In this document: one piece after another, positions 1 to 8,254 of the stretch
How the letters are laid out: the number at the start of each line of letters is the position of its first letter
Numbering within the stretch: position 1 is the stretch's first letter
NCBI GenBank assembly: GCA_028282105.1
Contig: JANQIO010000143.1
Location: 1-45,134, forward strand
DNA length: 45,134 bases
Direction of reading: 5' to 3'
Source of the DNA: Halieaceae bacterium
GTDB lineage: Bacteria; Pseudomonadota; Gammaproteobacteria; Pseudomonadales; Halieaceae
Made by a program: the position numbers and the translations under genes
Notes under the pieces: generated by a model
Told to the model about the DNA's origin: nothing
What the model saw: the letters and a program-made list of their open reading frames with translations, nothing else
The model's database searches: none

Positions 1-192
1 CACCATGGTGCCGCCCAGGCCCTGTTTGCGCGACACCTCGAAACCGCCCAGTTCCAGGTGCTGCGCGGCGATCTCCGCCAGCACGTGGCTCTCGGTGAAA
101 GTCTTTGACGCCACGGTGATCGGTTCGGCGGCCGTAACTGACGGCAACAAGGCACCGGCCAGGAGCAGCCACGGTGACAGCCGACGTCGCAT
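1..192 (-). CDS. Osmoprotectant ABC transporter substrate-binding protein, N-terminal part only
   Basis: This is the first 64 codons of a periplasmic binding protein; the rest lies beyond the left edge of the window. Residues 1-22 form a Sec signal peptide (RRR, then a leucine-rich core, then VTAA). The mature start ITVASKTFTESHVLAEI matches the OpuAC/ProX/YehZ family signature (VGSKxFTEQxxLAEI), whose members bind glycine betaine, choline or similar quaternary ammonium solutes. The ATG shares its A with the TGA of the ATPase gene just upstream (TGATG), so the two are translationally coupled. In this family the binding domain is sometimes fused to a permease; that cannot be judged here. Family assignment is fairly sure, the exact ligand is not. 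Confidence 0.8.
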   Translation of the reverse strand, partial: MRRRLSPWLLLAGALLPSVTAAEPITVASKTFTESHVLAEIAAQHLELGGFEVSRKQGLGGTMV

Positions 193-935
193 CAGGACTG
201 CTCTCCCAGCAGTTCGAGCAGGATCTGTTCCGGCTCCTGATGCGGGTGGCGCGCTTTCAACTCGCCCACCTCCGCCTGCTCTAGCAGCCGGCCCTGCTCC
301 AGCACCAGGATGTGGTCGGCAAGCTTCATGGCCTCGCGCATATCGTGGGTCACCAACAGGATGCAGCGCGGTTCCTGGTGCTGGAGTTCACGGAATTGCG
401 CGTGCACATCGAGCCGCGTCAGCGGGTCCAGGGCGCCGAAGGGTTCATCCAGCAGCAACAGGGCAGGCTCCAGCACCATTGCCCGCGCCAGGCCAGCGCG
501 CTGCTGCTGGCCACCACTGAGTTCGTGGGGGTAGCGCGCCAGCAGCTCACGGTCCAGGTGCACCAGCTCCAGGAGCCGGGCCAGGCGGCTGTCGATACGC
601 GCTTTATCCCAGCCAGCCAGCCGGGCCGACAGGGTGATGTTCGATGCCACCGACAGATGGGGGAATAAACCCGTGCCCTGCACCGCATAGCCGATGCCGC
701 GCCGCAGCGCGGGCAACAGCGAATAGTCGATAGGCTCGCCCATCACTTCGACGTAGCCCGCCGACGGTCTTACCAGTCCGTTGATGGAGCGCAGCAGGGT
801 CGACTTGCCGCTGCCGCTGCGGCCGATAATGGCGGTGACAGAGTCTTCAGGGAAACTGACAGTGATGTCGGAGAGTACCGGCGTGCCGGCGAAATCCATG
901 CCGAGTTGGTGGAGGGCGACGGCCGTCAAGGGCAA
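192..935 (-). CDS. ABC transporter ATP-binding protein, osmoprotectant (OpuCA/ProV) type
   Basis: This 247-residue cytoplasmic ATPase has all the nucleotide-binding motifs: Walker A GRSGSGKS at 38-45, Q-loop Q86, signature LSGGQ at 139-143, Walker B LLLLDEP at 159-165 and the switch His at 197. It lacks the CBS pair found at the C-terminus of ProV/OpuAA, so it is a short form. The assignment to osmoprotectant uptake comes from the coupled OpuAC-like gene downstream. The best start is a TTG preceded by AGGGA about five bases upstream; an in-frame TTG two codons later is possible. No permease gene is visible, so it must be fused to the binding protein or lie outside the window. Confidence 0.85.
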   Translation of the reverse strand: MPLTAVALHQLGMDFAGTPVLSDITVSFPEDSVTAIIGRSGSGKSTLLRSINGLVRPSAGYVEVMGEPIDYSLLPALRRGIGYAVQGTGLFPHLSVASNITLSARLAGWDKARIDSRLARLLELVHLDRELLARYPHELSGGQQQRAGLARAMVLEPALLLLDEPFGALDPLTRLDVHAQFRELQHQEPRCILLVTHDMREAMKLADHILVLEQGRLLEQAEVGELKARHPHQEPEQILLELLGEQS

Positions 936-1000
936 CCGTCCCTGGGCAAATCCATGTGGGCCTCTCGGGCGTGGTTTCAGCCAGTGTAGAGAGGCGAGTT

Positions 1001-1064
1001 AAAAAAACAACCGGCGGCACCCACGCGCGCGAGGCCATCGCTACGCAGGCTTCTGCCGCCGGTT
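1001..1064 (-). terminator. Rho-independent terminator of the Fur-box operon
   Basis: Perfect 11-bp inverted repeat AACCGGCGGCA (1009-1019) / TGCCGCCGGTT (1054-1064) with a 34-nt loop. Read on the minus strand it is followed by a run of seven T (complement of 1001-1007). The upstream arm lies inside the last codons of the 57-residue gene at 1041-1214, so the coding end and the terminator overlap. Confidence 0.75.
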
Positions 1065-1214
1065 GAGTAACAGGACGTGCTTGAGGCTGGTGTGCAGCAT
1101 GCGCTGAGAGTGCTCATCCAGGCACTGCAACTGCTCGATATGCAGTTCGTGACGGCGTAACAGCTCCTCTACCACAGACGCCGGCAGTGCCACATGAACC
1201 AGCCGTTTTGCCAC
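1041..1214 (-). CDS. Small unknown protein, second gene of the Fur-box operon
   Basis: This is a 57-codon gene starting at GTG. Its first G is the last base of the TAG stop of the preceding gene (TAGTG), which implies translational coupling. The product begins VAKRLVHVALPASVVEELLRR and is predicted to be mostly helical and basic, with several His and one Cys (residue 31). I do not recognise a family. Support for it being real: the frame is clean from the coupled start to a stop that sits inside the terminator stem, with no intervening gap, and the whole segment between Fur box and terminator is thereby used. It has no signal peptide or membrane segment. Confidence 0.6.
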   Translation of the reverse strand: MAKRLVHVALPASVVEELLRRHELHIEQLQCLDEHSQRMLHTSLKHVLLLNRRQKPA

Positions 1215-1525
1215 TAGTGCACCGTGGTGGAGCTATGGCCGTTCAACTGCAACACTTTGGCGACCATGCTCATCTGGGCCGCGCTGGCGGAGTGGCGGCG
1301 CAGCCACCCGCGATCACAACAGCTGGCGTCGCGCACCATCAGCTGGGCCGTTTCATAGGCACAACCCGCATGGCGCCAGGCGTTGAGCCAGTCTTGCGCC
1401 GCCATCAACCGCTGAGCCTGCTCGAATCCGCTGCGCCAGAACGGTCCCGCCACCTCCGGGCTGCCCTCGATCCACTGGCGATGGCGGGGGCAAATGAAGC
1501 TGAAGTCGAATTCTGGCGTGAGCAT
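1214..1525 (-). CDS. Unknown 103-residue protein under a Fur box
   Basis: A soluble 103-residue protein with no signal peptide. It has conserved-looking features FICPRHRQW (residues 9-17), several Trp, and a Cys-rich middle (AGCAYE, SCCDRGW), suggestive of a metal-responsive or helical-repeat protein, but I cannot name the family. The start is secured by a near-perfect Shine-Dalgarno (AAGAGGTGAT, 1528-1537) five bases upstream. A canonical Fur operator lies directly in front, so expression should rise under iron limitation. By position it resembles small Fur-controlled genes of unknown function found in pseudomonads near iron-sparing enzymes, but no such enzyme is adjacent here. Confidence 0.7.
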   Translation of the reverse strand: MLTPEFDFSFICPRHRQWIEGSPEVAGPFWRSGFEQAQRLMAAQDWLNAWRHAGCAYETAQLMVRDASCCDRGWLRRHSASAAQMSMVAKVLQLNGHSSTTVH

Positions 1526-1537
1526 TGATCACCTCTT

Positions 1538-1558
1538 AAATGATAATGATTATCATTT
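1538..1558 (-). promoter_or_regulatory. Fur box
   Basis: The 21-bp sequence is AAATGATAA-TGA-TTATCATTT, a perfect 9-3-9 dyad containing the 7-1-7 Fur consensus TGATAAT-G-ATTATCA at 1541-1555. It lies between the -10 element and the ribosome-binding site of the gene starting at 1525, where bound Fe-Fur would block transcription start. Confidence 0.9.
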
Positions 1559-1587
1559 AGATTAGAGCGATCAGCGGCGTTTGCCAA
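1559..1587 (-). promoter_or_regulatory. Candidate sigma-70 promoter of the Fur-box operon
   Basis: On the minus strand TTGGCA (1587-1582, five of six to the -35 consensus), a 17-bp spacer and TAATCT (1564-1559, only three of six to the -10). The predicted start site falls inside the Fur box. The -10 is weak, so the call is tentative. Confidence 0.45.
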
Positions 1588-1711
1588 GCCCTATAAACAA
1601 AAAATTTGCGCGGACGGCCTGTCACAAAATATTCACCACTGCGTATTTTTGCTGCAACAGCCCGGCGGCATCCTGCTCGCCAATTAGGAGTGTCAGTGGG
1701 GTGCAGGCACC

Positions 1712-1906
1712 ATGGCTAAGCTGAAGTCCCCGGCCAGCGAACACGAAAAAGAACGCATGCGGGCCGAAATAGATTCTCAAGTAGCAGAGTTCCTCCGCCG
1801 CGGCGGCAAGATCGACGTGTTGACCAGCGAGAGCGCTGGCGGTCCCGACATCGGGAGCGTCTGGCACCAGCAGGACGACATGTCGAATATTGTCCCGCAG
1901 CAGTAA
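1712..1906 (+). CDS. Small charged protein with SutA-like EFLxxGGKI motif
   Basis: A 64-residue soluble protein, highly charged at the N-terminus. Residues 10-34 (HEKERMRAEI, then VAEFLRRGGKI) resemble the short helical RNA-polymerase-binding segment of the Pseudomonas regulator SutA (KERDALARAMEEFLSRGGKV, from memory). SutA itself is longer, with an acidic N-terminal tail that is absent here. The gene sits just upstream of olsF, on the same strand, 40 bases before its start, and diverges from the Fur-box operon. The Shine-Dalgarno is poor. The relation to SutA is a weak pattern match; if wrong, it is simply a small conserved hypothetical protein. Confidence 0.5.
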   Translation: MAKLKSPASEHEKERMRAEIDSQVAEFLRRGGKIDVLTSESAGGPDIGSVWHQQDDMSNIVPQQ

Positions 1907-1946
1907 TTGCACCCGCGCAGCAGGGAGAGTTGATGAGGCCACTTGC

Positions 1947-3701
1947 ATGCTGAACGTCGAGCATATCCTCGAACAGCGTTACCCCGACTTTGTAAACCAG
2001 CATACGAAGACCGCCAGTACCCTCTCCCGCTTTCTCAGCTTCCTGTTCTACGAATCGCGCTTCCAGCAGTTCGGGCGCGACTACCCACACCTGGAAGGCT
2101 TTGATTTCGTTGAGGCGGCATTGCGCTACTTCGACTTCACGCTGCGGCTGCGAGAGGACGAGCGTGCGCGCATCCCCGCCACCGGCCCGGTGGTGATCAT
2201 TGCCAACCACCCCATCGGTTCGCTGGACGGCCTGGCGCTGCTGAACCTGGTACGCGAGGTCCGCACCGACGTGAAGGTGGTGGCCAACGACCTGCTGGCG
2301 GTGCTGGATCCGCTAAAGCCGGTGATGCTGCCGGTGAACAACATGGGCGGCAACACACCCAAGACCAACCTGGCCAATATCAAGCAGCACCTTAAAGACG
2401 ACGGTGCACTGATCATCTTCCCGGCAGGCGAGGTCTCCCGCTTTGGACCCACCGGCATCAAGGACGGCAAGTGGCAGTCTGGCTTCGTGAAGATCGCCAG
2501 GTCTTCCCAGGCGCCAATCCTGCCGATCTTCGTGGCGGGCCGGAACAGCCTGTTCTTCTACAGCATCTCTTTCCTCGCCAAGCCGCTGTCCACCGTGTGG
2601 CTGGTGCGGGAGATGTTCAAGCAGAGCCACAATACCGTGGACGCCCGGGTCGGTAACCCCATACCCTACGATGTCTATTCGCGGGTAGATGGTGGCGCCA
2701 AACACCTGGCTGCCCTGTTCCGCAAGCACGTCTACCGGCTGGCCCGCGGCCGCCGTGGCATATTCCTGACCACGGAAACCGTCGCCGCCCCGGAGAATCG
2801 CCTGCTGCTGAAACGGGAGCTGGAGCAGTGCGAGCGGCTGGGAGACACCCCTGACGGCAAGCAGATTTACCTGTACAAGCAGCAGACCTCGGACTGCCTG
2901 ATGCGCGAGATCGGCCGCCTGCGCGAGCTGACCTTCCGCTCGGTGGGCGAAGGCTCGGGCCTGCCCCGCGACATCGACCGCTTCGACCGCGACTACTTCC
3001 AGCTGGTGCTGTGGGACCCGGAGCAGATGGAAATCGCCGGTGCCTACCGCATCGGTGATTCCCGCGACCTCATCGCAAGCAAGGGTGTGGATGCACTCTA
3101 CACCCACACCCTGTTTGAGTTTGGCGAGGGCATGCGCCCGGTGCTGGAACGCGGCCTTGAGCTGGGCCGCAGCTTCGTACAACCGCGCTACCAGAATCGC
3201 CAGAGCCTGGACTACCTGTGGTGCGGCATCGGCGCCTTCCTGCGCCGCTACCCGAACTACCGCTACCTGTACGGGCCGGTGTCGATCAGCCGCTACTACA
3301 GTGACGCTGCCATCGCCCGCATCGTCTACTACTACTCCTGCCACTACGGTTCCGATGAGCTGGGCGTCACGGGCCGCAAGCCCTACCTGGTACAACCGGA
3401 GTACCAGCACAAGCTCATCGAAGCGTTTTCCGGCACTGACCGTGAGGCCGACTTCAAGGCGCTGAGAGAGCACCTGGCCGAGCACGGTATGCCGGTCCCT
3501 ATTCTGTTCAAACACTATTCGGAAGTGGCCGAACCCGAGGGCGTGCGTTTCGCCGCCTTCAATATCGACCCCGATTTCGGAGACTGTGTCGACGGCTTGT
3601 TGGTTGTCGACCTGCAACAACTGAAACCGCGCAAAAGAAAGCGGTACCTGGGAACGGATGTGACCTTAGAGGGAGAAGACCATGGAAGCCCTGAGCTTTG
3701 A
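1947..3701 (+). CDS. olsF: Bifunctional ornithine lipid synthase OlsF
   Basis: A 584-residue fusion. The N-terminal half is a PlsC-type O-acyltransferase with NHPIGSLD (87-94, the HX4D catalytic motif) and FPAGEVSR (158-165). The C-terminal half, from about residue 285, is an OlsB-like GNAT N-acyltransferase (MREIGRLRELTFR, then a core with many Tyr and Arg). OlsF enzymes N-acylate ornithine with a 3-hydroxyacyl group and then O-acylate it, giving phosphate-free ornithine lipids for the membrane. The ATG at 1947 is preferred over an upstream ATG at 1890, because it has TGAGG eight bases ahead and the extra 19 residues overlap the small upstream gene. The end overlaps the metallophosphoesterase gene by 20 bases, so the two are co-expressed. 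Confidence 0.85.
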   Translation: MLNVEHILEQRYPDFVNQHTKTASTLSRFLSFLFYESRFQQFGRDYPHLEGFDFVEAALRYFDFTLRLREDERARIPATGPVVIIANHPIGSLDGLALLNLVREVRTDVKVVANDLLAVLDPLKPVMLPVNNMGGNTPKTNLANIKQHLKDDGALIIFPAGEVSRFGPTGIKDGKWQSGFVKIARSSQAPILPIFVAGRNSLFFYSISFLAKPLSTVWLVREMFKQSHNTVDARVGNPIPYDVYSRVDGGAKHLAALFRKHVYRLARGRRGIFLTTETVAAPENRLLLKRELEQCERLGDTPDGKQIYLYKQQTSDCLMREIGRLRELTFRSVGEGSGLPRDIDRFDRDYFQLVLWDPEQMEIAGAYRIGDSRDLIASKGVDALYTHTLFEFGEGMRPVLERGLELGRSFVQPRYQNRQSLDYLWCGIGAFLRRYPNYRYLYGPVSISRYYSDAAIARIVYYYSCHYGSDELGVTGRKPYLVQPEYQHKLIEAFSGTDREADFKALREHLAEHGMPVPILFKHYSEVAEPEGVRFAAFNIDPDFGDCVDGLLVVDLQQLKPRKRKRYLGTDVTLEGEDHGSPEL

Positions 3702-4476
3702 AGGGGAAATACACTGCAAGACCCTGTGGATTTCGGACGTACACCTCGGTAGCGCGAACTGCAAAGCGGAACACCTGATCCAGCTGCTGGACCGGGTGCG
3801 CTGCGAGCGGCTCTACCTGGTGGGCGACATTGTCGATATGTGGGCGATGTCCAAGCGCGTGTTCTGGCCGGAATCCCACAACCTGGTGCTGCGTAAGCTG
3901 CTCAACAAATCCAAGGCCGGCGTGGAAATCATCTACATCCCCGGCAATCACGACGCCAATTTCCGCGAGTTCTGCGGCAGCGAGTTCGGCCATGTGGTGA
4001 TCAAGCGTCGCCACGTGCACGTGACTCCCGACGGGCGGCGCCTGCTGGTAACCCACGGCGACGAGCTGGATCACGCCGTGCGCTTCAGCCGCATCAACCG
4101 CCTGGTTGGCGACTGGGCCTACGACACCATGATGATGGTGAACCGCTGGGTGAACAAGATTCGCGACCGCCTGGGCCTGCCCTACTGGTCGCTGTCGGGC
4201 TGGGTCAAGAACAATGTCTCCCAGGCCGAGGCCGCTATCCAAGCCTACCAGGCGGCAGCGGTGAACATGGTGCGTGAGCGCGGCTACGACGGCATTATCT
4301 GCGGCCACCTGCATCACCCGGTGATCCAGCAGTACGAGGACATCCTCTACTGCAACGACGGAGACTGGGTGGAAAACTGCACCGCGCTGCTGGAAGATGA
4401 AGCCGGCCAGCTCAAACTGCTGCGCGGCATCAGTAGCCGGGAAGAGCGTTCAGACGTGCTGTTCGTCGCTGCCTGA
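3682..4476 (+). CDS. LpxH-like metallophosphoesterase
   Basis: A 264-residue cytoplasmic calcineurin-type phosphoesterase with the full two-metal motif set: DVH (19-21), GDIVD (48-52), GNHD (88-91), THGD (124-127) and GHLH (208-211). It belongs to the branch related to UDP-2,3-diacylglucosamine pyrophosphatase (LpxH), which removes UMP in lipid A synthesis, but the central region (GWVKNNVSQAEAAIQAYQ) and a length above the usual 240 suggest an LpxH2-like paralogue rather than the housekeeping enzyme. It overlaps olsF by 20 bases (ATG preceded by AGGGAGAAG), so a role in membrane-lipid metabolism is likely. The substrate is uncertain. Confidence 0.8.
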   Translation: MEALSFEGEIHCKTLWISDVHLGSANCKAEHLIQLLDRVRCERLYLVGDIVDMWAMSKRVFWPESHNLVLRKLLNKSKAGVEIIYIPGNHDANFREFCGSEFGHVVIKRRHVHVTPDGRRLLVTHGDELDHAVRFSRINRLVGDWAYDTMMMVNRWVNKIRDRLGLPYWSLSGWVKNNVSQAEAAIQAYQAAAVNMVRERGYDGIICGHLHHPVIQQYEDILYCNDGDWVENCTALLEDEAGQLKLLRGISSREERSDVLFVAA

Positions 4477-4497
4477 GGCAGCCCTGGCAACGACGAG

Positions 4498-6252
4498 TCA
4501 GAACCGGTTGGTCAACCACAGGGCCTGGTAGGGAGCGATCTCTATTATGCCCTGCAGGTCGTGGTAGGCGGTGCCACTGACCAGGTCCTTCCACTGTTCC
4601 GTCCCCACCAGATTGATTTCCGCCAGGCTCACCGCCTGCACGACATCGGTGACGTTGTAGACGCAGAAGATACTCTGGCGGCGGTCCATGCTCTGACGCC
4701 AGAAGGCAAAAATCTTGGTGCCCAGGTGCATGGTGAACTGGGTCGCGTTGGGGTGGAAAGCCGGCTGGGCGCTGCGCAGGCCGATCAGGCGGGTGATGCG
4801 CTCAAAAATACGGCCGTGGTGACGCTCACTGTCTGCCAACGCTGCACGCAATTCCTCATCGTCCCAGATATGGCGGTTGATGGTGCGCGCGCGACCGGTG
4901 TTCTCCACCCGGCTGTAGTCGTTCTCGGTACCCAGCAGGCTGTGAATATAGAAGGCGGGAATGCCTTCGAGGGCCATCATGATCGCGTGGGCACAGACGA
5001 AGCGATCTTCCTGGTAGTGGTCGCGGCCGCCGTCGATGGTGCCCTGCAGGGCGTCATAGAGCGCCACGTTGATTTCATAGGGCTTGTCATAGCCCTCGCG
5101 GGCGCGGCGCATGGTCACCCGCCCACCGCAGTCGCGCATACAGTCCAGTAGCCGATTGATGTCTTCCTGCTCCAGCAGCCCATCCAGCGGTCGCAGGCCA
5201 ATACCATCGTGGGAGGCAATAAAGTTGAGGTAGGCCGTGCCCGACTGGGCCGGCGGCATGCTCATCATCCAGGTTTTCAGGTGTCGGCAGTCCCCCTCTA
5301 CCAGGGTATAGACCAGCAGCGGTGGCAATGAGAAGTTGTAGATCAGGTGCGCTTCGTTGGCGTTGCCGAAGTAGGTGAGGTTCTCGCGATTGGGCACATT
5401 GGTTTCGGTGACCACTACCGCGCGCTCGGTGTGGTGCTCGATGAGGGTGCGGTACAGCTTGATCACCTCATGGGTCTGCGGCAGGTGCACACTGGAGGTG
5501 CCGGCCTCTTTCCACAGGAAGGCCACCGCATCCATCCTGAACAGTTCCACGCCGTGGTCCAGGTAGTGGCGGATGATGCCGGCAAACTCCACCAACACCC
5601 TGGGGTTGGCAAAATTCAGGTCAACCTGGTCGGCGCTGAAGGTACACCAGACATGGCGAATGCCGTCAGCGGTTTCCACCTCGGTCAGCAGCGGTGAATT
5701 GCGGGGGCGCACCACGGCGCTGTAATCCGCCTCCGGATCGCCCTCCACAAAGTAGTCCTTGCCGGGATCCTCGCGCTTTTTGAAATTGTCGAACCAGCGG
5801 CTGCGGGATGAGGCGTGATTCAGCACCAGGTCGGACATCAAACGGAAGTCGCTGGCAATGGCACTGATGTCTTGCCACTCCCCCACCGCCGGGTTGACGA
5901 CCAGGTAGTCCATGACCGCGAAACCGTCGTCGGAGCTGAACGGGAAGAAAGGCAGGATGTGGACTCCGGCGATGGTATTGCCCAGGTACTCGCGCAGGAA
6001 ACGGTGCAGCGTCTTGAGCGGCGTCTCACCACCGTCAACAATGGTGTCGCCGTAAGTTATCAGGATATTGTCTGATTCGTCCCAGTGGTTGAGATGCGGC
6101 CGGGGCGCCTGACAGCGCTCATCCAGCCCCAGGGTTTGCATCAGTTCGTTGGCGAGCTCACGGTGATCACCCGCGCCATAGATAATCTCCAGATGCTTCT
6201 GTAGCCGGTACTGTAGGCCCGCCAGGGTTTCAGCGGGGGGCGGCGTATTCAC
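4498..6252 (-). CDS. GH13_18 phosphorylase, probably glucosylglycerate phosphorylase
   Basis: A 584-residue enzyme of the sucrose-phosphorylase subfamily of GH13. Visible catalytic residues are nucleophile D241 (ELFRMDAVAF), acid/base E283 (VVTETNVP) and stabiliser D349 (ASHDGIG, as in sucrose phosphorylases). Known members cleave sucrose, glucosylglycerol or glucosylglycerate with phosphate to release glucose 1-phosphate. As the gene lies directly after gpgS, a phosphatase and glycerate kinase, glucosylglycerate is the best substrate guess. The start is GTG at 6252 with GAGGAAGA seven bases ahead. An ATG further upstream would lie deep inside gpgS and lacks family similarity. It overlaps gpgS by 23 bases. 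Glucosylglycerol phosphorylase is the main alternative. Confidence 0.85.
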   Translation of the reverse strand: MNTPPPAETLAGLQYRLQKHLEIIYGAGDHRELANELMQTLGLDERCQAPRPHLNHWDESDNILITYGDTIVDGGETPLKTLHRFLREYLGNTIAGVHILPFFPFSSDDGFAVMDYLVVNPAVGEWQDISAIASDFRLMSDLVLNHASSRSRWFDNFKKREDPGKDYFVEGDPEADYSAVVRPRNSPLLTEVETADGIRHVWCTFSADQVDLNFANPRVLVEFAGIIRHYLDHGVELFRMDAVAFLWKEAGTSSVHLPQTHEVIKLYRTLIEHHTERAVVVTETNVPNRENLTYFGNANEAHLIYNFSLPPLLVYTLVEGDCRHLKTWMMSMPPAQSGTAYLNFIASHDGIGLRPLDGLLEQEDINRLLDCMRDCGGRVTMRRAREGYDKPYEINVALYDALQGTIDGGRDHYQEDRFVCAHAIMMALEGIPAFYIHSLLGTENDYSRVENTGRARTINRHIWDDEELRAALADSERHHGRIFERITRLIGLRSAQPAFHPNATQFTMHLGTKIFAFWRQSMDRRQSIFCVYNVTDVVQAVSLAEINLVGTEQWKDLVSGTAYHDLQGIIEIAPYQALWLTNRF

Positions 6253-7459
6253 GGTAGTCTTCCTCAACCGCGTTTCGGAACTGCTCCAGCACATCCGGGA
6301 ATGCGCTGGTGACACGGTTCCACCCCGGGATGAAGGGCTTCTGCATGGGATTCGCCAGGAAATAGTCCCCGGCCTTCATAATATTCTGGGCAAACAGCTC
6401 GACCGCCTCTTCCTCGCGATGACGCTGGTAGCCAAGCCCGTTGATGGCCGCATCGTTCTCGTAGGTGTCGATAAAGTCCAGGGCAACCCGGTAATAGGTG
6501 GCCTTGATGGTGCGAAACTTTTCGGTGGAAAACACTTCACCCTTGGTGGCGAGTTTGCGGAACATCGCCTTGGCAATATCGGTACTCATTTTTGACAGCC
6601 CGCGGGTCGGGTCTTCCCTGGATAGCTCCTGGTGCTTGTGGTCGTAGACTTCGGCTATATCCACCTGACAAATACGGTTGGTGGCGTAGTTGCGGTTCAT
6701 TTCCGACAGCACGCCCACCTCCAGGCCCCAGTCGCTGGGAATCAGCAGGTCGTTGATCACATAGGAGCGCAGGGAGAACTCGCCGGCCAGCGGATAGCGG
6801 AAGCTGTCCATATAGTTGAGGAACTCGCTGTAGCCGCAGACCTTGGTCAGCGAGCGCAGCAGTGGTGTGACAAACAGCCGGCTGACCCGGCCGCCCATGG
6901 TGTCGGTGGCCACGCGCGCGTAATACCCCTTGCAGAAGGAATAGCTGAAGCTGGGGTTGGCAACGGGATAGATCAACCGCGCCAGCAACTCGCGCTCATA
7001 GGTCACGATGTCGCAGTCGTGCAGGGCGACACTCTCGGAACGGCCGGTCGAGAGCACGTAGCCCAGCATGTACCAGACATTTCGACCCTTACCCATCTCG
7101 GTCGGCGCCAGACCCTTTTCCTTAAGCCGGGCATCGATGGCCATAAGGCGCGGGCCGTCGTTCCACAGTACCCGGTGGTGTTGGGGCAGGCGTGAGAAAT
7201 ACTCCAGCGCTTCCAGGTAGTCGTCCTTGTTGGCGCGATCCAGGCCGATGACGATCTCGTCCAGGTAGGGCACCTTACACAGCTCATCGACGATGTTGGC
7301 CAGGGCCGGGCCCGAAAGCTCCGAGTGCAGGCAGGGCAATACCAGGGACATCGGGCGCGATGCGCGGAATTGCATCAGCTCGCGCTCCAGGTCCTCCACC
7401 GGCCTGCGGGTCAGGTTGTGCAGGGTGGTGACCAGTCCATTCTGGTGAAAATCGCCCAT
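6230..7459 (-). CDS. gpgS: Glucosyl-3-phosphoglycerate synthase
   Basis: A 409-residue GT-A-fold retaining glycosyltransferase of family GT81. The donor/metal motif is HDCDIV (147-152). The N-terminal Rossmann segment ELSGPALANIVDEL followed by LDEIVIGLDRAN is typical of GpgS. It transfers glucose from an NDP-glucose to 3-phosphoglycerate, giving glucosyl-3-phosphoglycerate, the first step to glucosylglycerate. Its length of about 400 matches the archaeal/Persephonella-type enzymes rather than the roughly 320-residue mycobacterial form. The ATG lies nine bases after the phosphatase stop, with GGGAGAC as ribosome-binding site. A mannosyl-specific activity cannot be excluded from sequence alone. 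Confidence 0.85.
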   Translation of the reverse strand: MGDFHQNGLVTTLHNLTRRPVEDLERELMQFRASRPMSLVLPCLHSELSGPALANIVDELCKVPYLDEIVIGLDRANKDDYLEALEYFSRLPQHHRVLWNDGPRLMAIDARLKEKGLAPTEMGKGRNVWYMLGYVLSTGRSESVALHDCDIVTYERELLARLIYPVANPSFSYSFCKGYYARVATDTMGGRVSRLFVTPLLRSLTKVCGYSEFLNYMDSFRYPLAGEFSLRSYVINDLLIPSDWGLEVGVLSEMNRNYATNRICQVDIAEVYDHKHQELSREDPTRGLSKMSTDIAKAMFRKLATKGEVFSTEKFRTIKATYYRVALDFIDTYENDAAINGLGYQRHREEEAVELFAQNIMKAGDYFLANPMQKPFIPGWNRVTSAFPDVLEQFRNAVEEDYREYAAPR

Positions 7460-7468
7460 CAGGTCTCC

Positions 7469-8254
7469 CTAGCGCTCCGCGCTATCGCTGAATTCATCGA
7501 GCAGTCCTGACATCGCTTCCTGCCAACCGGAGGGGCCGCGCTGCTGCGTCCGGAGAATGCGCCCGGGGCCCTCGGGCTGCAGGCTGTCAGACCGCGCCGA
7601 TTTGATGATAACCCCAATATCCGCCGCCGCCAGCATCGACAGGTCGTTGGGGCTGTCACCGAGGGCGATAACCGGCCCATGATTGACATAGCGCAGGCGC
7701 AGCCGGTTCAACGCCGCCCCCTTGTCGGTGGGCCCGGCCACCGACAGGAAGCGGCCGCCCTGCTGGGCGGTCAGGCCATGCTGCTGCAGCAGGCTTCGAA
7801 ACCGCGGCAGCTCCTGCTCGCTATCTTCCCAGCGCAGCGGTTCGCTGAACTCGCGCTGTGCCGCCAGCGCTGCGGCAGCCAGGGACAGTCCGGTGGTCTC
7901 CGCCAGTTCCTCGACCGACATGTCGGCGAAGCCGGTGAAACGGAAACCTTCCTGCTCCCGCAGTGTATGCAACAGCGCAAGCACTTCCGATCTCGGCGCT
8001 GCCAGCGCCTCAAGCTCGGCGCCCGCCGCCGTCACGGTGCAGATTCCCGCGCCGTTCTCACAGATGAACGGGCCGCTGATCCCCAGCTCCGCCTGCAGCG
8101 GCAGCATCTCTGCCCGGGTTTTGCTGGAACACAGTACCAGCGGGATATTGCGCGCGCGGATGGTGGCCAGCGCCTGCGCCGCCGGCGCAAAACTGTAACT
8201 GTCGTGGTCCAGCAGGGTACCGTCGAGGTCGGTCACCACCAGCGGCACACTCAC
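7469..8254 (-). CDS. HAD-family mannosyl/glucosyl-3-phosphoglycerate phosphatase
   Basis: A 261-residue HAD phosphatase of the Cof/MPGP type: motif I DLDGTLLD (9-16, D9 and D11 catalytic), motif II in CSSKTRAE, which is characteristic of the MPGP subfamily, ENGAGI in the cap and the late motif GDSPNDLSML. MPGP enzymes dephosphorylate mannosyl- or glucosyl-3-phosphoglycerate. Here the product would be glucosylglycerate, given the adjacent gpgS. The GTG start overlaps the glycerate kinase stop (GTGA, 4 bases), giving tight coupling. A second-choice reading is a generic sucrose-phosphate-like phosphatase, which the operon context makes unlikely. Confidence 0.82.
   Translation of the reverse strand: MSVPLVVTDLDGTLLDHDSYSFAPAAQALATIRARNIPLVLCSSKTRAEMLPLQAELGISGPFICENGAGICTVTAAGAELEALAAPRSEVLALLHTLREQEGFRFTGFADMSVEELAETTGLSLAAAALAAQREFSEPLRWEDSEQELPRFRSLLQQHGLTAQQGGRFLSVAGPTDKGAALNRLRLRYVNHGPVIALGDSPNDLSMLAAADIGVIIKSARSDSLQPEGPGRILRTQQRGPSGWQEAMSGLLDEFSDSAER

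Noticed and set aside
2313-3620. A 435-codon minus-strand open frame opposite olsF
   Set aside because: The plus strand encodes clear acyltransferase motifs; the antisense frame is low-complexity (rich in V, A, Q, H), as expected from GC-rich codon bias.
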